The notes: a model not told the origin generated them from the sequence alone. DNA of 7,608 nucleotides from Chryseobacterium sp. UBA6632 (GCA_002455915.1 DKLU01000172.1:1-7608); one strand, 5' to 3'. Shown: positions 1 through 5,806, counted from the stretch's first letter. Translations and numbers: made by a program.

Positions 1-1
1 A

Positions 2-214
2 TATCTTCCGAGCTATAAATTCTCAAAATACGTTCCTTCGGTTAAAAAAGGAACGAAAACTGATAAAACCGACGTAGATTATTATTACATTATGCCTTTT
101 GAGCAGAATACGGATAATATAGAATACAAAACCAAAGATTTTAAAACTTTCACGTTAAGCCAGTACAGAAAAGCGGGTGATGAATGGAAAGGAGTAGAAA
201 AACCTAGAAGATAA
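2..214 (+). CDS. 3' end of an unrecognised gene (5'-truncated)
   Basis: An open frame enters from the left edge and runs 70 codons to a TAA at 212-214. The visible C-terminus is polar and tyrosine- and lysine-rich: it has a YYYIMPFEQ stretch around visible residues 27-35 and ends in KPRR. It shows no membrane segment and no motif I recognise. That it is coding is supported by the uninterrupted frame, ordinary AT-rich codon use like that of its neighbours, and a strong intrinsic terminator starting only 6 nt after the stop. The function cannot be told from this fragment. The real start and most of the protein lie outside the window. Confidence 0.7.
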   Translation, partial: YLPSYKFSKYVPSVKKGTKTDKTDVDYYYIMPFEQNTDNIEYKTKDFKTFTLSQYRKAGDEWKGVEKPRR

Positions 215-219
215 AACAG

Positions 220-255
220 AAAAGTCTTGTGAAATTTCACAGGACTTTTTAATTT
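220..255 (+). terminator. Rho-independent terminator of the left-edge gene
   Basis: AAAAGTC (220-226) pairs with GACTTTT (243-249), T227 faces G242 as a wobble, and TGTGAAA (228-234) pairs with TTTCACA (235-241). This gives a nearly continuous stem, closing in practice on a 4-nt AATT loop, followed by a T-rich tail. It sits directly after the stop at 214 and separates that gene from the transporter gene. Confidence 0.85.
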
Positions 256-273
256 TATATAGATTTCTTTATC

Positions 274-307
274 TAAAGAATGGACTGTTTTTTGACAGTC
301 TTCTTTA
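274..307. repeat. Small inverted repeat upstream of the transporter gene
   Basis: GACTGT (283-288) pairs with ACAGTC (295-300) across a 6-nt T-rich loop. An outer arm, TAAAG (274-278) with CTTTA (303-307), pairs if small bulges are allowed. No T-tract follows on either strand, so it does not look like a terminator. It may be a leader structure or a protein-binding site for the gene at 354; its function is unknown. Confidence 0.4.
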
Positions 308-322
308 AACCCAAAATAAAGC

Positions 323-343
323 CTGGAACTTCAGAATTTCCAG
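323..343. promoter_or_regulatory. Operator-like 21-bp dyad before the MFS exporter gene
   Basis: Half-sites CTGGAA (323-328) and TTCCAG (338-343) flank an inner TTC-A-GAA, so 9 of 10 base pairs are symmetric around A333. The only break is C329 against T337. It ends 10 bp before the ATG at 354. The centre has no loop, so it cannot fold fully as an RNA hairpin; this favours a site for a dimeric repressor such as a TetR or MarR protein, which often control DHA2 exporters. No regulator gene is visible in the window, so the role is inferred. Confidence 0.5.
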
Positions 344-353
344 CCGATAAAAA

Positions 354-1760
354 ATGTCAGAACTCAACGCTACACAAACAAACATTAAAAAAGTACTACC
401 ACTGATCCTTGCAACCGCGATTTTTATGCAGATGCTAGACTCAACTATTCTTAATACTTCATTACCTTCCATCGCGAAAGACCTGAATGAATCGCCACTG
501 AATATGCAGAACGCCATTATCAGTTATGTTTTAACATTGGCTGTTTTTATGCCTGCGAGTGGGTTTTTAGCAGATCGGTTCGGAACAAAAAAAATCTTTA
601 TCATTTCTTTAATTTTATTCAGTCTAGGCTCATTATTCTGTGCGACGTCTCAAAATCTCACACATCTTGTAATTTCACGTGTACTTCAAGGAGTTGGAGG
701 AAGTTTAATGACACCTGTCGGAAAATTAGCTTTAATTAAAACTTTCGATAAAAATGAATTATTAAAAGCAATGAATTTTGCCATTATTCCTGCATTAATT
801 GGCCCCGTTTTAGGTCCCTTAGTTGGAGGATATATGGTAGATTACCTTTCGTGGCACTGGATTTTCCTGATCAATATTCCGATTGGATTATTGGGAATTG
901 TTTTGGCGATAAAATTTATGCCTAATTACAAATCCACAGATGTTGATTTTGATCTGAAAGGCTTCCTTATTTTTGCAGCTGCCTCTCTCCTCCTTTCCAT
1001 TTCTTTGGAACTTTTCGGAGATCTTCAAAATACAACTCCCGTTTTGGTCGTGTTTATTCTAGGATTTCTTTTTATGTATTATTATTACCGACATGCAAGA
1101 AAAGATAAAACCGCGATTTTCCCATTAAGCTTATTTCAGGTGAGAACTTTTCGTGTAGGAATTGTCGGAAATCTTGCCACAAGATTAGGAATAAGTTCTG
1201 TTCCTCTTTTACTTCCGCTAATGATTCAAATTGCTTACAAGCAGTCAGCGGTAACTTCTGGGTGGATTATCGCGCCGATGGCCATTACCGCAATGTTTGG
1301 AAAATCTTATGTGATTAAAATTTTAGACAAGTTTGGTTATCGACAGACTTTAATGGTCAATACTTTTATCATCGGAACCTTAATTTGCCTGTTAGCCATT
1401 CCCGATATTCACACTTCTTTATATTGGTTTATCCCGATTATTGCGATCTTAGGATTTTTCAACTCAATTCAGTTTACCTCAATGAATACGATTTCTATTG
1501 CTGATTTAAGAAACTTCCAGACCAGCAGCGGAAATTCATTGTTATCAGTCAATCAACAGCTCGCGATTGGTTTTGGGATTGCTTTCGGATTAATTGTTTT
1601 AAAAATATTCGAAAACACTCCGGAACTTATCAACCACGAAACACACAATGCTTTTCGATGGACATTTTTAAGTATTGGTATTCTAACCATTATTTCAGGG
1701 TTAGTTTTCAGAAGACTACACATTTCGGATGGAAAAAATATGCAATCGAAAGAAGAGTAA
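354..1760 (+). CDS. MdtD-like DHA2-family MFS drug efflux transporter
   Basis: A 468-aa inner-membrane exporter of the major facilitator superfamily, DHA2 (14-TM) group, expected to expel drugs or toxic organics in exchange for protons. About 14 hydrophobic segments are visible. Family motifs lie in order: LDSTILNTSLPSI (28-40), motif A GFLADRFGTKK (70-80), motif B around RVLQGVGG (109-116) and motif C GPVLGPLVGG (150-159), the antiporter signature. SWHWIFLINIP (166-176) and the later SMNT (376-379) and SSGNSLLS (391-398) stretches closely match E. coli MdtD (471 aa) as I remember it, so length and family agree. I leave the gene symbol open because the substrate and strict orthology are unknown. 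The ATG at 354 has no Shine-Dalgarno box, as is normal in Bacteroidota, and no clear -7 box; a dyad at 323-343 may be its operator. It appears to be transcribed alone, with no membrane-fusion or TolC-type partner next to it. Confidence 0.93.
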   Translation: MSELNATQTNIKKVLPLILATAIFMQMLDSTILNTSLPSIAKDLNESPLNMQNAIISYVLTLAVFMPASGFLADRFGTKKIFIISLILFSLGSLFCATSQNLTHLVISRVLQGVGGSLMTPVGKLALIKTFDKNELLKAMNFAIIPALIGPVLGPLVGGYMVDYLSWHWIFLINIPIGLLGIVLAIKFMPNYKSTDVDFDLKGFLIFAAASLLLSISLELFGDLQNTTPVLVVFILGFLFMYYYYRHARKDKTAIFPLSLFQVRTFRVGIVGNLATRLGISSVPLLLPLMIQIAYKQSAVTSGWIIAPMAITAMFGKSYVIKILDKFGYRQTLMVNTFIIGTLICLLAIPDIHTSLYWFIPIIAILGFFNSIQFTSMNTISIADLRNFQTSSGNSLLSVNQQLAIGFGIAFGLIVLKIFENTPELINHETHNAFRWTFLSIGILTIISGLVFRRLHISDGKNMQSKEE

Positions 1761-1770
1761 TTTAAAAGTG

Positions 1771-1783
1771 TGAATGGCATTCA
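1771..1783. repeat. Short palindrome after the transporter stop
   Basis: TGAAT (1771-1775) and ATTCA (1779-1783) flank GGC, 10 nt past the transporter stop. The following bases are AT-rich but not a T-tract. It may be a weak transcript-end hairpin; the evidence is slight. Confidence 0.25.
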
Positions 1784-1799
1784 TTTATAAAATAAATAG

Positions 1800-1881
1800 T
1801 TTGTCATGCTGAAAGCATCTCGGCATAGTATTAGAAAATAGAATGGAAAGATTCGGGCATAGATGCTTTCAGCATGACAAA
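1800..1881. repeat. 21-bp perfect inverted repeat, TGTCAT family (element 1)
   Basis: The arm at 1800-1820 (begins TTTGTCATGCTG, ends GCATCT) is the exact reverse complement of 1861-1881, with 40 nt between. Each arm is also a small hairpin: ATGCT (1806-1810), GAA, AGCAT (1814-1818). It begins 39 nt after the transporter stop. The design of two inverted hairpin units around a spacer resembles REP/BIME elements. It holds no ORF and I see no transposase. It could act as a 3' mRNA structure or be a non-autonomous mobile repeat. Confidence 0.85.
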
Positions 1882-1907
1882 TTTTATGCAAAATAACATC
1901 CGAAAAT

Positions 1908-1945
1908 AGATTCTTCACTCTGCTTCCACTCCGTTCTGAATGACA
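1908..1945 (-). repeat. Single TGTCAT-family repeat unit
   Basis: Read on the minus strand, this 38-nt stretch starts TGTCATTC and ends GAATCT, with complementary inner ends ATTC and GAAT. The same border sequences define the arms at 1800-1881 and 3049-3124. Its interior is longer and purine-rich on that strand, and it has no inverted partner nearby. I read it as a lone or degenerate copy of the family. The rest of 1761-2090 outside the repeats and promoter is AC-rich and shows no gene. Confidence 0.55.
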
Positions 1946-2060
1946 TACGCAAAACCTGCACTAACAACCCGCAACAATCAACCAGAAACTAGATACAATC
2001 AAACAACAATCCGCCACCACGTAATTACCACAGATCAATGCATCTGATTTTCAGCTGTCG

Positions 2061-2068
2061 TACCTTTG
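2061..2068 (+). promoter_or_regulatory. Bacteroidota -7 promoter box for the first pirin gene
   Basis: TACCTTTG matches the Bacteroidota primary sigma -7 consensus TAnnTTTG exactly and ends 22 nt before the ATG at 2091. The -33 region is weak: ATG at 2038-2040 in place of TTG, 20 bp upstream. The same spacing to the start codon occurs at the symporter promoter (5972-5979), which strengthens both calls. Confidence 0.65.
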
Positions 2069-2090
2069 TTTTATTAATATCAACAATATT

Positions 2091-2965
2091 ATGGCAACTA
2101 AAAAAGTAGAAAAAATAGTATCTCCCAGACCTGCTCATTTTGTGGGTGATGGTTTTAGGGTTCATAATTTTATTCCGGGAGTACAGGGAATGGACATGAA
2201 AAGAATGGATCCATTTCTTGTGCTGGATTACAATTCAAAATTTTATTTCAACGGAACAGATCAGCCGCGAGGTGTCGGAGTGCATCCTCACAGAGGTTTT
2301 GAAACCGTAACCATAGCGTATAAAGGTAAAGTTCAGCATCATGACAGTGCAGGCGGCGGCGGAATCATCGGTGAAGGCGATGTACAATGGATGACCGCTG
2401 CAAAAGGCGTTCTTCACAAAGAATATCACGAAAAAGAATGGGCACAGAAAGGCGGATTTTTCCAGATGGTTCAGCTTTGGGTCAATCTTCCGTCGGTGTA
2501 TAAAATGAGCTGCCCAAAATATCAGTCCATCAAAAATTCTGAGATGACGAAAGTTGATCTTGGCGAAAACGGTTTTATCGAAATTATTGCCGGAACATAT
2601 AAAGATCAAAAAGGTCCTGCTTTCACTTTCAGTCCTGTGAATATGATGAATGCCAAACTGAAAAAAGGCGGAAAGGCAGAATTCAGTTTTCCGGAAAATT
2701 TCAATACGGGAGCCTTGGTTATCGAAGGAAATATTATCGTGAATGGGGAACAAAAAACAGCAACCGATCATTTTGTTTTATTCCGAAATGAAGGCGAAAC
2801 ATTTACCATAGAAGCCTCAGAAGATGCCATTGTTTAATTATCAGCGGCATGCCATTGAACGAACCAATTTACCCTCACGGTCCTTTTGTAATGAATACCC
2901 GAGAAGAAATCATGCAGGCATTTGAGGATTATAATTTGGGACGTTTTGGTTATTTGGCAGATTAA
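2091..2965 (+). pseudogene. Pirin family protein gene, frameshifted near its 3' end
   Basis: The open part (2091-2837, 248 aa) is a bicupin of the pirin family. The N-terminal cupin keeps the metal ligands as HPH (65-67) and HKE (109-111), and GFETVT and WMTAAKGV are typical pirin stretches. Pirins bind Fe(II) or another metal; bacterial members include quercetin dioxygenase-like enzymes and regulators, so the exact role is open. The frame stops at TAA 2835-2837, but the frame one base back continues from 2834 to TAA 2963-2965 and encodes the rest of a normal pirin tail, including HGPFVMNT-like PHGPFVMNTREEI and YNLGRFG. Restoring one T in the short run 2833-2835 would give about 291 aa, the usual size. 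The loss removes about 43 residues of the second cupin. It is either a recent mutation or a one-base sequence error. It has its own promoter, and the minimal GNAT gene lies downstream. Confidence 0.85.
2834..2965 (+). other. Out-of-frame pirin C-terminal remnant
   Basis: This frame encodes about 43 residues beginning LIISGMPLNEPIYPHGPFVM and ending GRFGYLAD before TAA. It matches the conserved end of pirins; human pirin has a GEPL..EPV..HGPFVMNT..EEI..A segment. It has no internal stop and normal codon use, so it has not visibly decayed. An ATG at 2849 could in principle start it, but an independent product of this size is unlikely to fold alone. It should be read as the displaced tail of the gene starting at 2091. 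Confidence 0.85.
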
Positions 2966-2971
2966 TTTCAT

Positions 2972-3000
2972 TCAAACTTATATTTTGAGTTCTTCTTTTT
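2972..3000 (+). terminator. Possible weak terminator after the broken pirin gene
   Basis: TCAAA (2972-2976) pairs with TTTGA (2984-2988) around a 7-nt loop, followed by GTTCTTCTTTTT. The stem is only 5 bp and AT-rich, so termination would be inefficient. It lies 7 nt after the restored-frame stop at 2965. Confidence 0.3.
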
Positions 3001-3048
3001 CTTAATTTTATGTGATTGTGTTTTAATATATCAAAATTCAACACGCCC

Positions 3049-3124
3049 TTTGTCATTCCGTAGGAATCTAAACTTATTTATTAGAGTTTAAATATAATAG
3101 CTGAGATTCCTACGGAATGACAAA
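3049..3124. repeat. 21-bp perfect inverted repeat, TGTCAT family (element 2)
   Basis: The arm at 3049-3069 (begins TTTGTCATTCCG, ends GAATCT) is the exact reverse complement of 3104-3124, with 34 nt between. Each arm is also a hairpin: ATTCC (3055-3059), GTA, GGAAT (3063-3067). The arms have the same length and the same borders (TTTGTCAT, ATCT) as element 1, but different inner bases that still pair. It fills much of the 193-nt gap between the broken pirin and the GNAT gene, ending 34 nt before the latter's ATG. Confidence 0.85.
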
Positions 3125-3158
3125 CTGAACGGAAAATTTAAAACAATCCAAAAAAATC

Positions 3159-3470
3159 ATGAAATCAGAATTTGAAAATATAGCATTAGTAAACACCGGA
3201 AGCCGATTCGAAATAGAATTCAACGGTCATTCTGCTTTTATTGATTATCGCGAAATGGGAAGCCAGATTGCCTTAAACCATACCGAAGCAGATCTGTTGA
3301 TCTCGGGAACTGGCGCCGCAGAAGCTGTTGTCGAAAAAACATTACAATATATTGAAGACCATCATAAAAAAGCACTCCCTTTCTGCCCTTACGTTGCCGC
3401 ATTCATTAAAAAAAATCCTGAATGGAAACGTATTGTCGATGAGCGCTTTCACGGTTACGATCAACTTTAA
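3159..3470 (+). CDS. Minimal GNAT-fold acetyltransferase-like protein (COG2388 type)
   Basis: A 103-aa cytoplasmic protein of the very small GNAT group (Pfam Acetyltransf_CG / COG2388, which includes YjdJ and Arabidopsis At1g77540). It shows the short antiparallel strands, the HTEADLL strand (41-47), an acetyl-CoA loop SGTGAAE (49-55) and the group's hallmark PFCPYVAAFIKKNPEW (74-89) with Cys76. Family members bind CoA, but their acyl acceptors are largely unknown. The loop is less canonical than in the paralogue at 5453: Gly54 is replaced by Ala. The ATG at 3159 gives the usual length, and I see no Shine-Dalgarno box or clear -7 box. It lies between the broken pirin and the intact pirin on the same strand, but repeats and 78-193-nt gaps on either side suggest a separate transcript. 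Confidence 0.85.
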   Translation: MKSEFENIALVNTGSRFEIEFNGHSAFIDYREMGSQIALNHTEADLLISGTGAAEAVVEKTLQYIEDHHKKALPFCPYVAAFIKKNPEWKRIVDERFHGYDQL

Positions 3471-3490
3471 TTTTCCTTAAAGTACCGTAA
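3455..3490 (+). repeat. Inverted repeat spanning the GNAT stop codon
   Basis: ACTTTAA (3464-3470, containing the stop) pairs with TTAAAGT (3477-3483) across TTTTCC. An outer TTACG (3455-3459) pairs with CGTAA (3486-3490) across an unequal internal loop. No T-tract follows, so it may be a transcript-end stabiliser or a weak terminator rather than a standard one. Confidence 0.4.
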
Positions 3491-3507
3491 ACAGAACAAA
3501 AATTAAT

Positions 3508-3515
3508 TACATTAG
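3508..3515 (+). promoter_or_regulatory. Tentative -7 box for the pirin-flavoprotein-OsmC-GNAT cluster
   Basis: TACATTAG differs at one position from TAnnTTTG and lies 33 nt before the ATG at 3549. No convincing -33 TTG is seen 17-23 bp upstream. A promoter is expected in this 78-nt gap, because the four following genes are tightly packed and the preceding gene ends in a hairpin, but the exact site is uncertain. Confidence 0.3.
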
Positions 3516-3548
3516 CTTATATAAAATTTAAAAAACCACCTTAATATC

Positions 3549-4451
3549 ATGTCAAATATCGGACTTATTATAGAAGAAAAATCCGCGGATATAGGAAACT
3601 TTTTAGTCGGCAGACTATTGCCTTTCCGTGAAAAAAGAGCGGTTGGACCATTCGTTTTTATCGATCACATGGGACCTTCAGAGCTTAAAGATTATCAAAA
3701 CCTTGATGTTCCGCCGCATCCGCACATCGGTCTTTCAACATTAACTTATCTTCTGGAAGGATCAATTTTCCACAGAGACAGCATCGGAAGTGCTTTGGAG
3801 ATCAAGCCGGGAGCCGTAAACTGGATGACTGCCGGAAAAGGAGTTGTACATTCCGAAAGAACACCGGAATATTTGAGACATTCAGATAAAAGACTTCACG
3901 GTTTTCAAATTTGGGTAGGGCTTCCGAAGCATTTGGAACAGTCTGAGCCTACTTTTCATCATATTGAAGCGGACGAAATTCCGGTTTGGGAAGAAGACGG
4001 AATTCAATATAAATTAATTGCAGGGGAAGCGTTCGGCAGAAAATCTCCGGTTCCGGTTCACAGCAAATTATTTTTTATTGAAATTAAAACTACAGATGCG
4101 AAAAAAATCAGCATCGGAAAAGATCTTTATGGGGAAGCGGCAATGTACGTTTTGGACGGAACCGTTACAACAGACGGAAATTCTTATGGTTCAAAACAAT
4201 TGATGATTGCCAAAGACACCAAACTCTGCGAATTTGATATGAGTGAAAATGGAACGGTGTATCTTTTTGGCGGTGAACCTTTTGAAGAAGAACGTTTTAT
4301 TTTCTGGAATTTCGTAAATTCAGACAAAGAATTAATTGAAGAAGCAAAAGTAAACTGGAACGACCAGAATCACGACGCTTTTCCTTTAGTTCCGGGAGAC
4401 GAGGAAGAATATGTTCCGCTTCCGAAAGCGATTTTAAACAGAAAACCATAA
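3549..4451 (+). CDS. Pirin family protein (intact)
   Basis: A 300-aa bicupin protein of the pirin family, expected to be cytoplasmic. The N-terminal cupin carries all four expected metal ligands: His57 and His59 in PPHPHIGLSTLTYL, and His101 and Glu103 in GKGVVHSERTP. The positions almost coincide with the human pirin ligands (56, 58, 101, 103). The C-terminal cupin ends in GGEPFEEERFIFWNFV (257-272) and a VPGDEEEYVPLPKA tail (282-295), typical of longer bacterial pirins. Some pirins have quercetin 2,3-dioxygenase activity and others modulate transcription or metabolism, so the substrate cannot be named. It is first in a run of four genes, with 19 nt before the flavoprotein gene. It is a different pirin subtype from the broken one at 2091, since motifs and tail differ, so it is not a recent tandem copy. 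Confidence 0.93.
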   Translation: MSNIGLIIEEKSADIGNFLVGRLLPFREKRAVGPFVFIDHMGPSELKDYQNLDVPPHPHIGLSTLTYLLEGSIFHRDSIGSALEIKPGAVNWMTAGKGVVHSERTPEYLRHSDKRLHGFQIWVGLPKHLEQSEPTFHHIEADEIPVWEEDGIQYKLIAGEAFGRKSPVPVHSKLFFIEIKTTDAKKISIGKDLYGEAAMYVLDGTVTTDGNSYGSKQLMIAKDTKLCEFDMSENGTVYLFGGEPFEEERFIFWNFVNSDKELIEEAKVNWNDQNHDAFPLVPGDEEEYVPLPKAILNRKP

Positions 4452-4470
4452 AGAATTTTAAATATAAACG

Positions 4471-5004
4471 ATGAAAATATTAGCATTTGCAGGAAGTACA
4501 TCTTCCACATCGATCAATAGAGAACTGGTAAAATTTGTTTTGAAAGATTTTCAGAATGAAGATATTCATTTAATCGATTTAAATGATTTTGATATGCCCG
4601 TTTTCTCCGTTGACCGCGAGAAAAAGGGATTTCCCGAAGAAGCGCATAACTTTTTAAAAGCCATTGAAGAATCTGACGTCATTATCTGTTCGCTTGCCGA
4701 ACACAACCGATCGTACAGTTCGGCTTTTAAAAACGTTTTTGATTGGGCTTCGAGAATTAATGTAAAAGTTTTTCAGGATAAACCCATGTTTCTGATGTCG
4801 ACTTCTCCAGGAGGTTATGGCGGCGGAAATGTGATGAATACTGCAAAAACATTTTTTCCACAATTTGCAGCTGATATTAAAGATACTTTTTCAATGCCGA
4901 AGTTTTATGAAAATTTTGATCTGGAAAGTGGCGTTATCAACCCTGAAATGCTGAAAGAGCTCAAAGACAAAATTGAAAATTTTAAAAATCAGATTAAAAA
5001 CTAA
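4471..5004 (+). CDS. NAD(P)H-dependent FMN reductase-like flavoprotein
   Basis: A 177-aa cytoplasmic protein with the flavodoxin-like fold of the NADPH-dependent FMN reductase family (Pfam FMN_red). The first strand and phosphate loop read MKILAFAGSTSSTSIN (1-16), where GSTSSTSIN binds the FMN phosphate. EHNRSYSSAFKNVFDW (77-92) is the family's second signature (usual form PeYNxSxPgxLKNaiDW), and SPGGYGG (112-118) completes the flavin site. Members reduce FMN, quinones, azo or nitro compounds or metal ions with NAD(P)H; the substrate here is unknown. The length is normal for the family. It follows the intact pirin gene by 19 nt, implying co-transcription, and precedes the OsmC gene by 48 nt. 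Pairing a flavin reductase with a pirin and an OsmC protein suggests quinone, electrophile or thiol-stress metabolism; this is inferred from context. Confidence 0.9.
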   Translation: MKILAFAGSTSSTSINRELVKFVLKDFQNEDIHLIDLNDFDMPVFSVDREKKGFPEEAHNFLKAIEESDVIICSLAEHNRSYSSAFKNVFDWASRINVKVFQDKPMFLMSTSPGGYGGGNVMNTAKTFFPQFAADIKDTFSMPKFYENFDLESGVINPEMLKELKDKIENFKNQIKN

Positions 5005-5052
5005 AAATTTAATTGATTTTTATATTTAAATTAGAACCCAACAGAAAAAATA

Positions 5053-5451
5053 ATGGCGGTAACGGTAAAAGCAAGTTTAGGAAAAGAAAAATATTACACA
5101 GAGGTTGTCGCTGGTGAAAATACTTTGATCACTGATGAACCTATAGATAAAGGCGGACAGAATAAAGGCTTTAACCCTTTTGAAATCCTGGCAACTTCTT
5201 TGGCAAGCTGTACGGCAGCAACCCTGAGAATGTATATCGACAGAAAAGAATGGGACGTTGAAAACATTAACGTAGAAGTAGAACTGGAAAACTTCCCATT
5301 AACTAAAAGAGCGATCTTTAAAAGAGATATCAGCTTTGAAGGCACAAATCTTGATGAAGAACAATTAAAAAGGCTTCACACGATTGCAGACGCGTGCCCG
5401 ATTCATAAAATATTAACAAACGAAATAGAAATTTTAACCAAATTCTCATAA
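5053..5451 (+). CDS. OsmC family protein (YhfA-like)
   Basis: A 132-aa OsmC/Ohr-superfamily protein. The two signature cysteines are present: Cys53 in the helix LATSLASCTAATLRMY (46-61) and Cys115 in ADACPIHKIL (112-121). NPFEILATSLASC supplies the usual Glu44. Classical OsmC and Ohr reduce organic hydroperoxides with this cysteine pair; YhfA-like members are less well characterised and may act on other reactive molecules, so peroxidase activity is likely but not certain. The length is near that of the short YhfA-like branch. The ATG at 5053 starts directly at the conserved first strand. A near-consensus -7 box (TATATTTA, 5021-5028) lies 24 nt upstream, leaving room for a secondary promoter. 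The gene for the second minimal GNAT starts 1 nt after this stop, strong evidence for translational coupling. Confidence 0.92.
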   Translation: MAVTVKASLGKEKYYTEVVAGENTLITDEPIDKGGQNKGFNPFEILATSLASCTAATLRMYIDRKEWDVENINVEVELENFPLTKRAIFKRDISFEGTNLDEEQLKRLHTIADACPIHKILTNEIEILTKFS

Positions 5452-5452
5452 T

Positions 5453-5752
5453 ATGATTGAAGTAAAACAAAACAACGACGAAAAACACGGAAATTTTGAG
5501 GCATTCATAGATGGAAACCGCGCAGGTTTAATGACTTACACCTGGGCTGGTGAAGAGAGATTTATCATCGACCATACTGAAGTGGAAGAAGCATACAACG
5601 GCCAAGGTGTTGGCAAAGAAATGCTTGTGGCTGCGGTAGATTTTGCAAGAAAAAACGGAAAAACCATTATTCCGCTTTGCCCTTTTGCAAAAGCTACTTT
5701 CCAGAAACATGAAGAGCTTCAGGATGTTTTAGTGAATCAGACTCATGCTTAG
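5453..5752 (+). CDS. Minimal GNAT acetyltransferase (COG2388 type), operon-terminal
   Basis: A 99-aa single-domain protein of the smallest GNAT group (Acetyltransf_CG / COG2388). It has HTEVEEAYNGQGVGKEMLVA (41-60), with the acetyl-CoA loop NGQGVGK, and IIPLCPFAKATFQKH (72-86), with the group's conserved cysteine at residue 76. It is a divergent paralogue of the protein at 3159 with the cysteine at the same residue number, and its CoA loop is more canonical. The acceptor is unknown; a small molecule or a protein amine are both possible. The ATG follows the OsmC stop after one base (TAA T ATG), so the two are almost surely co-translated. It is the last gene before a repeat and a strong terminator at 5911-5951, which closes the four-gene unit. 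Confidence 0.9.
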   Translation: MIEVKQNNDEKHGNFEAFIDGNRAGLMTYTWAGEERFIIDHTEVEEAYNGQGVGKEMLVAAVDFARKNGKTIIPLCPFAKATFQKHEELQDVLVNQTHA

Positions 5753-5806
5753 TTTTTTAGACTAAGATTGAAATTGATTATTTTAAATTTAATCTAAATC
5801 TTATGG

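Noticed and set aside
260..267. TAGATTTC as a -7 box for the transporter gene
   Set aside because: It lacks the final G of TAnnTTTG, has no TTG at 17-23 bp upstream, and lies 86 nt before the start. The true promoter was not found.
274..307. Second intrinsic terminator after the left-edge gene
   Set aside because: The hairpin is followed by AACCCAAAATAAA rather than a T-tract, and the minus-strand side is not T-rich either.
1553..1780. Minus-strand open frame over the end of the transporter gene
   Set aside because: It is antisense to conserved transporter sequence and shows no family features or start context.
1800..1945. Start of a CRISPR array from repeated TGTCAT motifs
   Set aside because: The units are inverted and unevenly spaced, differ in core sequence, and have no regular unique spacers or cas genes.
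2235..2771. Long open frame of 178 codons on the minus strand opposite the first pirin gene
   Set aside because: It lies wholly antisense to a gene with clear family motifs, encodes no recognisable protein, and has no promoter or context of its own.
2829..2840. Programmed -1 ribosomal frameshifting to join the two pirin frames
   Set aside because: The site ATTGTTTAATT is not a standard X-XXY-YYZ slippery heptamer, and I see no clear downstream pseudoknot or hairpin at the right distance. A simple indel explains it better.
4018..4203. Sixty-one-codon open frame inside the intact pirin gene in another forward frame
   Set aside because: It is a shadow of the pirin coding sequence, with low-complexity composition and no motif.
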